IMG/VR virus record: IMGVR_UViG_3300036790_000032
Span: 1 to 39,967 of that record
Reading direction: 5' to 3' (one strand)
Origin: a virus
Length of the DNA stretch: 39,967 nt
Shown here: positions 31,083-38,617 of the stretch, piece by piece
Layout: the number at the start of each line of letters is the position of its first letter
Numbering within the stretch: position 1 is the stretch's first letter
Notes under the pieces: model-generated
The model's database searches: none
Seen by the model: the letters and a program-made list of their open reading frames with translations, nothing else
Told to the model about the DNA's origin: nothing
Position numbers and translations under genes: made by a program

Positions 31083-31283
31083 CTATTGTCGCTCACCGAC
31101 ACGCCAGTCGTCAAGCGCATTTTCGGTACCGAACTGATATCCTTCCGCGGCCGTTTCGAATTCGAGCGCCTTCTTGCGGCTCGTGGTCGAAATCAGTTCA
31201 TTAGTCTCGCGGTCGCGCGTGACGTATACCGTCGGCGTCGCAGTGTTGGGATTTTTCGGCTCGCGGAATAGGACGTAAGGCAT
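31083..31283 (-). CDS. Hypothetical protein
   Basis: 66 residues, not recognised. It begins YVLFREPKNPNTATPTVYVT, then RDRETNELISTTSRKKALEFETAAEGYQFG: a mixed beta/alpha small domain without membrane segment. Its leader TAGGAGTAAAC fuses the stop codon (TAG) of the preceding gene with its Shine-Dalgarno, the same arrangement used for two genes at the right end of the window. Confidence 0.55.
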   Translation of the reverse strand: MPYVLFREPKNPNTATPTVYVTRDRETNELISTTSRKKALEFETAAEGYQFGTENALDDWRVGERQ

Positions 31284-31291
31284 GTTTACTC

Positions 31292-31555
31292 CTACAGCAG
31301 TTGGATCAGGCCGCGGCCCGATTCGGCGGCGTTGCGGTCCGCGTCAATCAATTGCTCGGCGGTCTTGAAGACCGCGAAGGCCAATCCGAGGCCGGCAGCG
31401 GGATCGGCCGGGTGCCCGCGGCGGATGTTGTTCACCACGCTTTCGAACTGGACGGCGACCGTCTTGGCGCGATGGCGCGATTCGGGCGGCAACCCGCGCA
31501 GCAGTTCGCCAATCTGATCGAGCGTAGTGCCGATGCTGTCGTTGAGTAGCGTCAT
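31292..31555 (-). CDS. Hypothetical helical protein
   Basis: 87 residues from the ATG that overlaps the 49-codon gene as ATGA; a longer upstream frame is rejected. Helical throughout (TTLDQIGELLRGLPPESRHR, VAVQFESVVNNIRRGHP, GLAFAVFKTAEQLIDADRNA) and ending in GLIQLL, an ending I have seen in several phage proteins. No motif for an enzyme or DNA binding. Next to replication genes. Confidence 0.55.
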   Translation of the reverse strand: MTLLNDSIGTTLDQIGELLRGLPPESRHRAKTVAVQFESVVNNIRRGHPADPAAGLGLAFAVFKTAEQLIDADRNAAESGRGLIQLL

Positions 31556-31701
31556 TTTCCGCGCTCCGCGATGACGGTAGCGATCAGCGCGCATCCGGCG
31601 AGCGCTACCAATAACCAGAATGGCCATGTTGCGGCAGGAACGTGCTGCGCCCAAATCACAATTGCGCCGGTAGAATAAACTTGCGCTGGATTGCATTTCA
31701 T
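31552..31701 (-). CDS. 49-residue membrane microprotein
   Basis: ATG 31701-31699 shares ATGA with the DUF2800 stop; TGA 31554-31552 shares ATGA with the next start. The 49 residues have a polar N-terminal part (MKCNPAQVYSTGAIVIWAQ) and one strong membrane helix (WPFWLLVALAGCALIATVIA) ending in ERGK. Too small for usual gene finders. Same design as the 23-residue gene before the polymerase and the 34-residue gene before DUF2800. Confidence 0.55.
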   Translation of the reverse strand: MKCNPAQVYSTGAIVIWAQHVPAATWPFWLLVALAGCALIATVIAERGK

Positions 31702-32972
31702 GCTGTCAGATCCTCTTCTACCTTGAATTCGTCTATGCTCGCCTCGCCGCTATACGCAGGCCGCGGATCGCTGCCAGGAACGACGCTGATTGAGCCCGGC
31801 TTCTGGCGGTAAAGCTGCACCAGCGGCGCCCACGCGGCCGCCTTCGTCTTCTTGCGGCCATTGATCTTCGTATCAGCCGCGGCCGGCGTCAGGATCTCGC
31901 GCGGCTTGAACGCGTTGTCGCCGAGCACTTCCGTCAGCGCGGTCTCGGCGATCTTCTCGTCGATCCACTCGCGGTTGCCGGCTTTGCCCTGCACCGTCTT
32001 GAACGGCAGCCCGTCGCTGCCGAGGATCGAAATCCCGCTGGTGACGCGCCGACGCAGTTCCGCGTCCACGGCCGCGCACCAGTCATAGATCAGACCGAGC
32101 GAGCTAGCCTTGCGGCCAAGCAATTCGTTGTCATCGGGAACTGTAGGGGCTGACATGGCCGGCGCGCTCCCATCATTGATTGCCTCAAACGCGAGCAGCA
32201 CTTCATTGCTGATGTGCCGTGACAGCTTGTTACAGCGCGCCTTGACCTTGCACCACTGGCACGTTTTTTCGGCCGGCGTGAGCTGCGTTTCGAGCTGTTC
32301 CTGATCCATTGTCCCGGCGCGCACGGCGTCGAGAATTTCCTTGGCGGCAGCCGCGGCATGCGCCGCGCCATACGCGAAGCCGGCTAGGGATTCGACTGAA
32401 ATCGTCCATTCGTCCAAGTGGTACAAGCGCGGCTGATCGATGACGATGGTTACGTTGTCGATCAGGCCGTCGAGCATGTAGGTCGCCATCGCGCCCGAGG
32501 CATAGCTCATGCCCTGCTCGTTCATTTCGGCGAAGACCTTGACGCCCTGCCCGTACTTCAGATCCTTGACCGTCAGGTGACGTTTGGGTAGGTCGATGAT
32601 GACCGCATCACCCGTGCCGAACTGTTTGGGTTGCCTGTAGACTTCGCTCATATCGAGCCGCTGCTCAACCAGCAGCGTACAGCCGGCGCCCATACGCATC
32701 AGCGTGTCGTCCACATAGGTTTGCACGTTGATGATCATTTCATCATCGACGGTGAAGACGCGTTCGCCGATCTGGATTTCCTCGCCGCGATAGAATTCGC
32801 ACGGCTTGCCATAGCGCAAGGCGCGATAACCGAGCTGGTGCGCGGCGTTGCCTTCGGCGCTGTACTCGCTATCCTCATTGGGTAGCCCATCTTCCATCGC
32901 GAGCGCACCGGCGCAATGCGCCCATCGGTGCATCGATGACGGACTGAAGAGTGCGTGTTCGCCGTCGCTCAT
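31698..32972 (-). CDS. DUF2800 nuclease, Cas4/RecB-like with Fe-S cysteines
   Basis: 424 residues. PD-(D/E)xK nuclease core: FGTGDAVIID (Asp122) and TVKDLKYGQG (Asp137, Lys139). Four cysteines are arranged as in AddB/Cas4 iron-sulfur staples: Cys20 in MHRWAHCAGA, and Cys238, Cys241, Cys247 in TCQWCKVKARC (C-x2-C-x5-C). Probably a single-strand-directed exonuclease working with the DUF2815 protein, the usual genomic partner. The C-terminus is acidic (KVEEDLTA) and matches the DUF2815 tip. Fe-S binding is inferred from spacing. Confidence 0.88.
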   Translation of the reverse strand: MSDGEHALFSPSSMHRWAHCAGALAMEDGLPNEDSEYSAEGNAAHQLGYRALRYGKPCEFYRGEEIQIGERVFTVDDEMIINVQTYVDDTLMRMGAGCTLLVEQRLDMSEVYRQPKQFGTGDAVIIDLPKRHLTVKDLKYGQGVKVFAEMNEQGMSYASGAMATYMLDGLIDNVTIVIDQPRLYHLDEWTISVESLAGFAYGAAHAAAAAKEILDAVRAGTMDQEQLETQLTPAEKTCQWCKVKARCNKLSRHISNEVLLAFEAINDGSAPAMSAPTVPDDNELLGRKASSLGLIYDWCAAVDAELRRRVTSGISILGSDGLPFKTVQGKAGNREWIDEKIAETALTEVLGDNAFKPREILTPAAADTKINGRKKTKAAAWAPLVQLYRQKPGSISVVPGSDPRPAYSGEASIDEFKVEEDLTA

Positions 32973-33073
32973 AGTTCACTCCATAGCTCGCAGCCGTAGT
33001 ACCACGCGAAGAACGGTATCATGACAATGACGATAATCATGACGAACGGGAAAATGATCAACTTGCGGATCAC
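32969..33073 (-). CDS. 34-residue membrane microprotein with GTG start
   Basis: GTG 33073-33071 overlaps the previous TGA (GTGA); its own TGA 32971-32969 overlaps the DUF2800 ATG (ATGA). The peptide has a basic start (IRKL) and one strongly hydrophobic helix (IIFPFVMIIVIVMIPFFAW), then YYGCELWSEL: inside-positive topology of a type II anchor. The only other reading of this DNA is a longer antisense-like frame that I reject. Unknown function. Confidence 0.6.
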   Translation of the reverse strand: MIRKLIIFPFVMIIVIVMIPFFAWYYGCELWSEL

Positions 33074-33402
33074 GCCAGTTCCTTGCACGCCTCGGCAATG
33101 GCCTCGGTCGTGGGTTCGATCAGTAGTGAGTCGCGGCGGCGTCGGCGGATCAGCTCCTGCGGCGACGCTGCATCGTAACTTTGCGGTCCTGTTACACGTC
33201 CGAGTCGTACAGTGCGATCCCTGCATCCGCGCTGTCGCGCGAATGGCGACCCGGCGGACATACCCTTGCGTCGTTTGCCAAGCAATTCGCTTGGCACTTC
33301 GATGTTAGGTAGTTTCGCCGGGTCCATTCCTTTCGAGCGGGCGACGGCGACTACTGCCGCCATCGCCGCTCGAATACCCCGGAGACTAAAATGTCGGTAC
33401 AT
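33070..33402 (-). CDS. Hypothetical basic protein
   Basis: 110 residues, not recognised. Basic and Arg-rich (SELLGKRRKGMSAGSPFARQ, IRRRRRDSLLIEP), with a helical N-terminus (LRGIRAAMAAVVAVARSKGM) and a C-terminal helix. Suggests nucleic-acid contact, not proven. Start overlaps the previous stop by one base (TAATG), and the stop is overlapped by the GTG of the 34-residue gene. Confidence 0.5.
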   Translation of the reverse strand: MYRHFSLRGIRAAMAAVVAVARSKGMDPAKLPNIEVPSELLGKRRKGMSAGSPFARQRGCRDRTVRLGRVTGPQSYDAASPQELIRRRRRDSLLIEPTTEAIAEACKELA

Positions 33403-33773
33403 TAGTCGGCGAACGCCAAGGCGTCCAGCTCCGCCTTGATCGCGGCGAAGTCTTCGGCTTTGCAGGTACTCACGTTCTTGCCGCCAAACTTGGCGAGAGT
33501 CGCGATAACCGCGTCACGCTGTCCGGCAGTGATGCCGGCAGTGACCGCAGTCTGTACCTCTTCCCGACTCGGCACCTTGGCAACCGCGGGAGCTGGCGGG
33601 CGCCGGTCAGCAGCGGCCGGCGCGGATGTCTGACTCAGATCAGGGGTTGAAGCAGCGGCCTTGCCGCTACCGGCCGGACGGCCCGGCCCTTTCTTCGTGA
33701 TCTCGACACCCTGCTTCGCAGCAACGGCGTCGAGCGTATCGGCGATACGTTCGAGGATTGATTCTATGGACAT
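33402..33773 (-). CDS. AT-hook-containing phage protein
   Basis: 123 residues from ATG 33773 with GGAG seven bases upstream. N-terminal helix (IESILERIADTLDAVAA), then KKGPGRPAGSGK, which has the GRP core of an AT-hook, a Pro/Ala linker (DRRPPAPAVAKVP) and a C-terminal helical domain (AGQRDAVIATLAKFGGKNVS then DFAAIKAELDALAFAD). I recall the C-terminal helix-turn from other phages without a known function. Probably a DNA-binding accessory factor of replication or recombination. Confidence 0.6.
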   Translation of the reverse strand: MSIESILERIADTLDAVAAKQGVEITKKGPGRPAGSGKAAASTPDLSQTSAPAAADRRPPAPAVAKVPSREEVQTAVTAGITAGQRDAVIATLAKFGGKNVSTCKAEDFAAIKAELDALAFAD

Positions 33774-33819
33774 GGGATCTCCGTATGAAAGTGAAGTGAC
33801 TTCGGAAACGAGCCTATCA

Positions 33820-36048
33820 TCAGGTACAGAGCGGGTCAACAATTATTTCACCGGCCGCATAAGCGGCCAAATCGGCCTCGCCGATCATCATCCAAAGGGA
33901 ATGATTTCGCATAACCCAAATCCGCTGTCTGCCGGCGCCGACGCGGATTTGGCGTTTCACGCCGCCGAGTTTCACTAATAGGCGGCCGATTGCGTGCTGA
34001 GTCGGTTTGAACCCGCCGCGCGTGCATAGATCCTGTACTTCGGCCACCGTGCAGACGTCTTTGATAAACGGCCCGCTGTGTTCTTCCCATGCGATATCGA
34101 TAGCTTCGATATCCGAGGTCTTGCTCGCCGCGATCATGTCGAGTTTGGCTGCGGTCTCCGGCGGTCGCGTGTCCGGGTTGAAGCCGGTCGTGCTCAGATT
34201 CATGAAGTAGTGCAGCAGCACGCCGCGGGCGCGCTCGCTCTTGACCAGAAAATCGATCACAACGTCTTGCGTCTCGGCGGCCGTCATCGGCGGCGCGGTC
34301 AGCTCATACACGCCCCAGCGGCGATCCTCGCGGTCGATGGGCGCGGAGTCGGCTTTATTCGATGTCGCAGTCATCACGAAGCGATTGGTCATGGTGTACG
34401 CATCGGTGCGCATTTCGCGCACCGTTACCGTGTCGTCGCTGATCCACGGCTTGAGTTTGTCGGCAATGGCTTCGCGATCCGCGCGCGTACCGGCGCGGAA
34501 TTCGGCCAGATAGACATGCCATGCGCCTAGCAGAAATCCGTTGAACTTCTCTTCAATCGAAGTCACATTCACGTCTTTCGAGTAGCGTGCTCCAAAAAGT
34601 AAAGTCGGGATTGTCTTCAGTAGAGTGCTTTTCCCGTTGCCGGTAATCTCGCTCCAAACGAGCGGACACGACCGAATCTTCACGCCCGGTCGTTGCACGG
34701 CGTGCGCCAAAAATTGTTTCAACCACGTGCGGAACGTAGTGTCGTCGATACGGTGGAATAGCCATTCGATCATATCCTTCTCGTGATCTGTCGGCACGAG
34801 CAATTGAGTAGGTATTGGACGGTAATTGTTGGCGAATTCCTCGCCGTGTTCGAAGAATAGCGGCCCCCGTCCCGGATGAAACGCCATGCCATCGACTGAC
34901 TTCTTTGTCGATGATTCGGCCAGCATCTTTGCCGGCTTGATCTTCTTCCCCATGAAATTTCCAAAGCGGTGCAGCAACGCGTGATCATTCGCTAGCAGAT
35001 CGCGGCGTTCGGTATCGTAGTAGCGATCCGCGTTCTTCACATAGATCAGCCGGCGTTCCAGCTCGCCGCGGCGCTGCTTGGCGATATCGACATCCGTACT
35101 GTCGCTGATCACTGCGGCAGCCGCGATGATTTCCGGTGTGACGATGGGGAATTCGTCAATGGCCGCAGGCTCGGCTTTGCGCAGACTCGCCGCGGTGACC
35201 GGGTCCGGGTGCGACAGGCTGAAGGAGCGCCAGCGGGTCTCGACATCCTCGGGGCCGATAAATTTGAGCCCGCCGGATGACCATGAGATTGCCAGGGCGA
35301 GCCCATCAGCTGACCCTTGCGTCTCCCAATGCAGGGCGGCGAGCACTTTTAGCCACGTGTCGCGGTCGCAGTCGGGGTCTTGCCCCGCCAGTAGCGCCTT
35401 GAGCGGATCGAGCCCGGCAGGGGCGCCGGGCGCCGTCGGAGGGCCGACCGGGATCTCATGACGGGTCAGCAGAGACCGCCAGACGGCCGCCAGCGGCTCG
35501 GGCAGCGCCGGTAGCATAGACCAGTGGGCTGCCAGCTCATCGCCATACAGCCACGCGTAGGGCCTGCCGGTGTCGGGATGGATGGTGCCGGGCAGCACAT
35601 CTTGGACCGATTTGCCGCCCCGCGCTGCACAACGAAAATCGATTATGTTTACCTTATTCCCGTCGATCTCTTGAATGATCTTAGTTGACATCATCGGCTC
35701 GGGTAGCCGGTAGATCAGCTTGCCATGTCCGACGCGGCCCGAGCTGATTTCGACGCTGTCGGGCGCGCGGAACAGCGCATCAAGGTCAATGTCCCGCGCC
35801 GCCAGCCACGTGCGGGCGGCGTCATAGTGATCCACGTCTATCGCACATGTCCCGGAATACGCATGAAGCAGTCCGGCACCGTCAAGGACGTCGCCTACTT
35901 CTGCGTCCACTATCGCGTTGGCGTGCTCATTCCAGCCCGCGTAAAGCGGACCTTTCGAGCCTTGCGCGATTGAGCACAGCGCCCAGCCGGCGCGCACATA
36001 GTCGCCGAATGCCACGTTATTTGCGGATCGGGCAGCGACGGCAAGCAT
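33820..36048 (-). CDS. Primase-helicase (PrimPol + SF3/D5-like helicase)
   Basis: 742 residues if the ATG at 36048 is used (31-base overlap with the regulator gene); a GTG at 36015 is an alternative. N-terminal bifunctional primase-polymerase domain: GWALCSIAQGSKGP, AIDVDHYD (Asp71, Asp73), SGRVGHGKLIYRL, VLPGTIHPDTGRPYAW. A PriCT-type linker follows (RDTWLKVLAALHWETQG). The C-terminal helicase has Walker A TGNGKS, Walker B VYLAEFRAG and sensor/Arg motif TATSNKADSAPIDREDRRWG (DUF5906 D5-like SF3). It synthesises primers and unwinds the fork. Largest replication gene here. Confidence 0.9.
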   Translation of the reverse strand: MLAVAARSANNVAFGDYVRAGWALCSIAQGSKGPLYAGWNEHANAIVDAEVGDVLDGAGLLHAYSGTCAIDVDHYDAARTWLAARDIDLDALFRAPDSVEISSGRVGHGKLIYRLPEPMMSTKIIQEIDGNKVNIIDFRCAARGGKSVQDVLPGTIHPDTGRPYAWLYGDELAAHWSMLPALPEPLAAVWRSLLTRHEIPVGPPTAPGAPAGLDPLKALLAGQDPDCDRDTWLKVLAALHWETQGSADGLALAISWSSGGLKFIGPEDVETRWRSFSLSHPDPVTAASLRKAEPAAIDEFPIVTPEIIAAAAVISDSTDVDIAKQRRGELERRLIYVKNADRYYDTERRDLLANDHALLHRFGNFMGKKIKPAKMLAESSTKKSVDGMAFHPGRGPLFFEHGEEFANNYRPIPTQLLVPTDHEKDMIEWLFHRIDDTTFRTWLKQFLAHAVQRPGVKIRSCPLVWSEITGNGKSTLLKTIPTLLFGARYSKDVNVTSIEEKFNGFLLGAWHVYLAEFRAGTRADREAIADKLKPWISDDTVTVREMRTDAYTMTNRFVMTATSNKADSAPIDREDRRWGVYELTAPPMTAAETQDVVIDFLVKSERARGVLLHYFMNLSTTGFNPDTRPPETAAKLDMIAASKTSDIEAIDIAWEEHSGPFIKDVCTVAEVQDLCTRGGFKPTQHAIGRLLVKLGGVKRQIRVGAGRQRIWVMRNHSLWMMIGEADLAAYAAGEIIVDPLCT

Positions 36049-36259
36049 CGCAAAGCGCGGTCTGGTGAATGTTTCCGTCGCTTGCATGCGCAAGGCGCTG
36101 CGCGAATTCCGCGCTGAAATGCCGACGTCCCTTAGCATAGTGCTGAAGAACTTCGACCGACGTTTTAGCCGCTTTGGCGAGGGCCTTCTTCTGCTCGGGC
36201 GACGCGATACGCAACCACGCGGTCAGGGCGCGGTTAGGCGTTAACGATGTCTTGGGCAT
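36017..36259 (-). CDS. Cro/YdaS-like helix-turn-helix regulator
   Basis: 80 residues. Helix-turn-helix of the YdaS/Cro kind: LAKAAKTSVEVLQHYAKGRR followed by FSAEFAQRLAHAS, the usual position for a short DNA-reading protein. The C-terminal CDACRRCPIRK has three cysteines that may bind zinc. It overlaps both the upstream gene (26 bases) and the primase (about 31 bases). Likely an early-gene transcription regulator; no lysogeny genes are seen. Promoter targets unknown. Confidence 0.7.
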   Translation of the reverse strand: MPKTSLTPNRALTAWLRIASPEQKKALAKAAKTSVEVLQHYAKGRRHFSAEFAQRLAHASDGNIHQTALCDACRRCPIRK

Positions 36260-36545
36260 AGGGTGCGCTCACAGTAGGGAATTGCTGTTCGAGGTCCGCA
36301 TCACTCAATGGCAACAGTGATGTTATCACACGTTCACCGAGTATGAAACGCGGATGAATCTTCATGCCGAGCACGGTCAGCTTGCGGATATCGGTGTGAT
36401 TTACCTCGCTTTGCGCTACGGCTGGCGGAAGCTTCTTAAGATCCTGCATCATGCGCGGGCCGACATACAGGTGCCGAGGATAGCTCCCGGACTGCTGATG
36501 GCAGGCCCGCGCAATGGTATCGATATGGTGCAATAGCTGGTGCAT
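36234..36545 (-). CDS. Hypothetical protein
   Basis: 103 residues from ATG 36545 (ATGA overlap; TTG three bases earlier is in frame and rejected). Reads MHQLLHHIDTIARACHQQSG, RHLYVGPRMMQDLKKLPP, IRKLTVLGMKIHPRFILGER. It resembles the small family at 30100 in overall layout. Probably alpha/beta, soluble. Function unknown. Confidence 0.55.
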   Translation of the reverse strand: MHQLLHHIDTIARACHQQSGSYPRHLYVGPRMMQDLKKLPPAVAQSEVNHTDIRKLTVLGMKIHPRFILGERVITSLLPLSDADLEQQFPTVSAPYAQDIVNA

Positions 36546-37126
36546 CAAAGATCGCTAGGCCACCAGCCGCAAGCACCGCTGTGTGCATAAGGCATAAAGC
36601 ATGATAGTCGATAGCGCACGTACACGCTCTTGTATGACCCCAAGCATCGAACGCCGGCATACAGATCGCCGTCCACTGCGACGCGCGGTCCCTCTTTTAG
36701 CACGGATTTTAAATCTTTTTGAGCCGTGAAGTAATCCGCGAAATACGAATTTGTTTCGCCCGGCCACTGAACGGTGGCGACCATCGCCGGCCTCGGCGCC
36801 CACTCGATAGTGTCGGCAATCGCGGGCGGAACGGCGCGTCGCGGGAGCACCGATTTCGGTTCGCAAAATTCCCCATATTTCTGCGGACAAACAGGGGCAT
36901 CCATAACATTGTTGCATGTTATCGAGATGAGCGGATTGTGTTCGAGCGCGGACATGTACATCGCCAGTTCGCCGCGAGCATGCGCTACGGCGTTGTCATC
37001 TACAGAGTAACTGCCGTCTCGGATTGCGGTCTGAATGGCGTAACGCAGATTTTGTAGCAGTCGCTTACCCTCTGACGATAGCGGTATGCTGCCATGGGTA
37101 AAGGATTTGTAAACAGAAGTACTCAT
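36545..37126 (-). CDS. Hypothetical protein
   Basis: 193 residues from ATG 37126 (ATGA overlap with the upstream gene); a longer frame is rejected. N-terminal helical (EGKRLLQNLRYAIQTAIRDG), middle with seven cysteines spread along the sequence (ITCNNVMDAPVCPQKYGEFC, then GVRCLG, LSCFMPY, GACGWW) and a beta-rich C-terminal half (GPRVAVDGDLYAGVRCLG, SVYVRYRLSC). Not recognised. The cysteine richness may mean metal binding. Confidence 0.5.
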   Translation of the reverse strand: MSTSVYKSFTHGSIPLSSEGKRLLQNLRYAIQTAIRDGSYSVDDNAVAHARGELAMYMSALEHNPLISITCNNVMDAPVCPQKYGEFCEPKSVLPRRAVPPAIADTIEWAPRPAMVATVQWPGETNSYFADYFTAQKDLKSVLKEGPRVAVDGDLYAGVRCLGSYKSVYVRYRLSCFMPYAHSGACGWWPSDL

Positions 37127-37329
37127 GAGTATTCGCGCTCCAATTTGGTAAGGTATGCCCCCAACTCGGCATCGGCTAGCTTCAGACGTAATTCGATTAC
37201 TTCGATATCTGACGGATCGCCGCCGCCTTTCCATGAATCATGAATGGCGGCATCGCTATAGGCGTCAATCAGATATCTAAGTTGCCGCCAGCGATTTTTC
37301 TTGAGCTGTTGTGAGCGGGATGTTTTCAT
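37123..37329 (-). CDS. Hypothetical helical protein
   Basis: 68 residues: a basic N-terminus (MKTSRSQQLKKNRWRQLRYL) and helices SDIEVIELRLKLADAELGA and YLTKLEREYS. Not recognised. ATGA overlap with both the gene before (23-codon microgene) and the gene after. Probably a small soluble accessory protein. Confidence 0.5.
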   Translation of the reverse strand: MKTSRSQQLKKNRWRQLRYLIDAYSDAAIHDSWKGGGDPSDIEVIELRLKLADAELGAYLTKLEREYS

Positions 37330-37397
37330 TTCTGCACCCCATATGGTGTCGGGCTGTCCGTGGTGGTATCGGAAAAGAAAGCCTTAACGTACTTCAT
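37326..37397 (-). CDS. 23-residue soluble microprotein
   Basis: ATG 37397-37395 overlaps the stop of the exported protein gene, and TGA 37328-37326 overlaps the ATG of the next gene, both as ATGA. The peptide begins MKYVKAFFSDTTTDSPTP and ends YGVQK; it has no hydrophobic helix. Exact double overlap and lack of any other use of this 72-base interval support translation. Function unknown; it may only couple translation of its neighbours. Confidence 0.45.
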   Translation of the reverse strand: MKYVKAFFSDTTTDSPTPYGVQK

Positions 37398-37843
37398 TTT
37401 TTGTCCCCGTAAACTGGAACCCGCGCGCAAACTGGATACATCAAACCGGGCGCGACCTTCGGTAAATAGGCAGCGCAAGCTGCGTAGTTGGTATAGGCTA
37501 CCGGGCCGACTATCATGCCGGCCGGAGGCCCGTCAGCAGCAGATGCGTTTGCATCACTCGTGGAAAGGATTGGAATATACAGGTTTGCACCCCCATCTGC
37601 ATCGGGGACATCCAAGCCGCCTACGGTAGAGACAGCCAACGACACGCACACGGAATGCACACGTGCAGAAAGCGGTAGGGTATCTCCGCGCGCTGCCTCC
37701 AATTCGCATCGCTCTTGTTCACCCGCCCACACTATTTCAGGTTGTCCGCCATAGACCGGCACTGCGAGGCTCGCACTCGCCCCCGCAAGCACACACCCCA
37801 TTACGGCTTTTGCGCAGCCTATCATCAGCCATATGTTGTTCAT
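37394..37843 (-). CDS. Exported protein, unknown
   Basis: 149 residues with a signal peptide (LMIGCAKAVMGCVLAGASAS, likely cut after SLA). The mature part has VYGGQPEIVWAGEQERCELE, then SVCVSLAVSTVGGLDVPDAD and AACAAYLPKVAPGLMYPVCA; four to five cysteines would allow disulfides in the periplasm. Not recognised. ATGA overlap with the upstream exported gene, so two exported proteins are made from one message. Confidence 0.6.
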   Translation of the reverse strand: MNNIWLMIGCAKAVMGCVLAGASASLAVPVYGGQPEIVWAGEQERCELEAARGDTLPLSARVHSVCVSLAVSTVGGLDVPDADGGANLYIPILSTSDANASAADGPPAGMIVGPVAYTNYAACAAYLPKVAPGLMYPVCARVPVYGDKK

Positions 37844-38577
37844 TTCTGCACCATCTTGCCGACTATGCGGCGCTCAGTCTCGCGGAGCTGGTCCTGCGTC
37901 ACGGCGTTCTCGGGCGCGTAGGTGCGCTCGTTCACCAGCGCTATGCAATCCGCGCCTAGCGCGGCCTTGACTTCCGTAATCTGGCAGTAGATCAGGTTGC
38001 CGGCGTTCACTTCGCCGCGCGCCCACAACTGCGTGGCCAGCGCCTGCCGAGCACAATCCGAGTCGCGCTTACCGCGGCCAAAGGATAGCCCGCCGATAAC
38101 TGCGCCGATGCCCGCGTGCTGGTCGCGCACGCAACTAGCCGTACTATTCGTCCCGGTGCTGTAGCCATCTACCGCTTGCCGCGGGACGTTGAGCGTGCTC
38201 GCGTAGCTGGTGCTTTGCGAGTTGCCCGCGTTGGTCGCAGTGCTCGCGCCCGAGATACCGCCAGCCGCGTAGGCGTTGCCGCCCTGCCCGCCGCTTCCGC
38301 CGTATCCGCTACCGCCAGCGCCACCAGTACCGCCATTTCCAATTCCGCCATTAGCAGTCTGCCCCTGGCCTTGTGTTTGCTCATTGCTCTGTTCCTGTCG
38401 GTTGATAGGCCGACCCGGTGTGCGCTGTGGCGTCGGGTCCGAGGGGGCAACATAGCACTCATTGCCCGGTACGTTCAACGTGCGATTGACCGGGTTGCTG
38501 CAATCCCACGCGTTAGCAGGCTGAATCGTCATGCACGCCACGACGATCAGGGCTAGTGGCCAAAGAACGTTACGCAT
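37840..38577 (-). CDS. Exported Gly-rich protein, unknown
   Basis: 245 residues from ATG 38577 with GGAG eight bases upstream; an upstream extension is rejected. Signal peptide (LWPLALIVVACMTIQPANA, likely cut before WDC). Then a Pro/Gln-rich section, a Gly-rich low-complexity segment (GGTGGAGGSGYGGSGGQGGN), and a globular C-terminal domain with about six cysteines (SCVRDQ, DSDCAR, IYCQIT, DCIALV). No known family. Could act in the periplasm during early infection, for example to block superinfection. Confidence 0.6.
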   Translation of the reverse strand: MRNVLWPLALIVVACMTIQPANAWDCSNPVNRTLNVPGNECYVAPSDPTPQRTPGRPINRQEQSNEQTQGQGQTANGGIGNGGTGGAGGSGYGGSGGQGGNAYAAGGISGASTATNAGNSQSTSYASTLNVPRQAVDGYSTGTNSTASCVRDQHAGIGAVIGGLSFGRGKRDSDCARQALATQLWARGEVNAGNLIYCQITEVKAALGADCIALVNERTYAPENAVTQDQLRETERRIVGKMVQK

Positions 38578-38617
38578 TGTCAAATCTCCAGTAGTGGTTA
38601 ACGAATGATAGGCGCGG

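Noticed and set aside
33848-34090. 80-codon frame inside the primase-helicase gene
   Set aside because: Same-strand shadow with no start signal inside a conserved gene.
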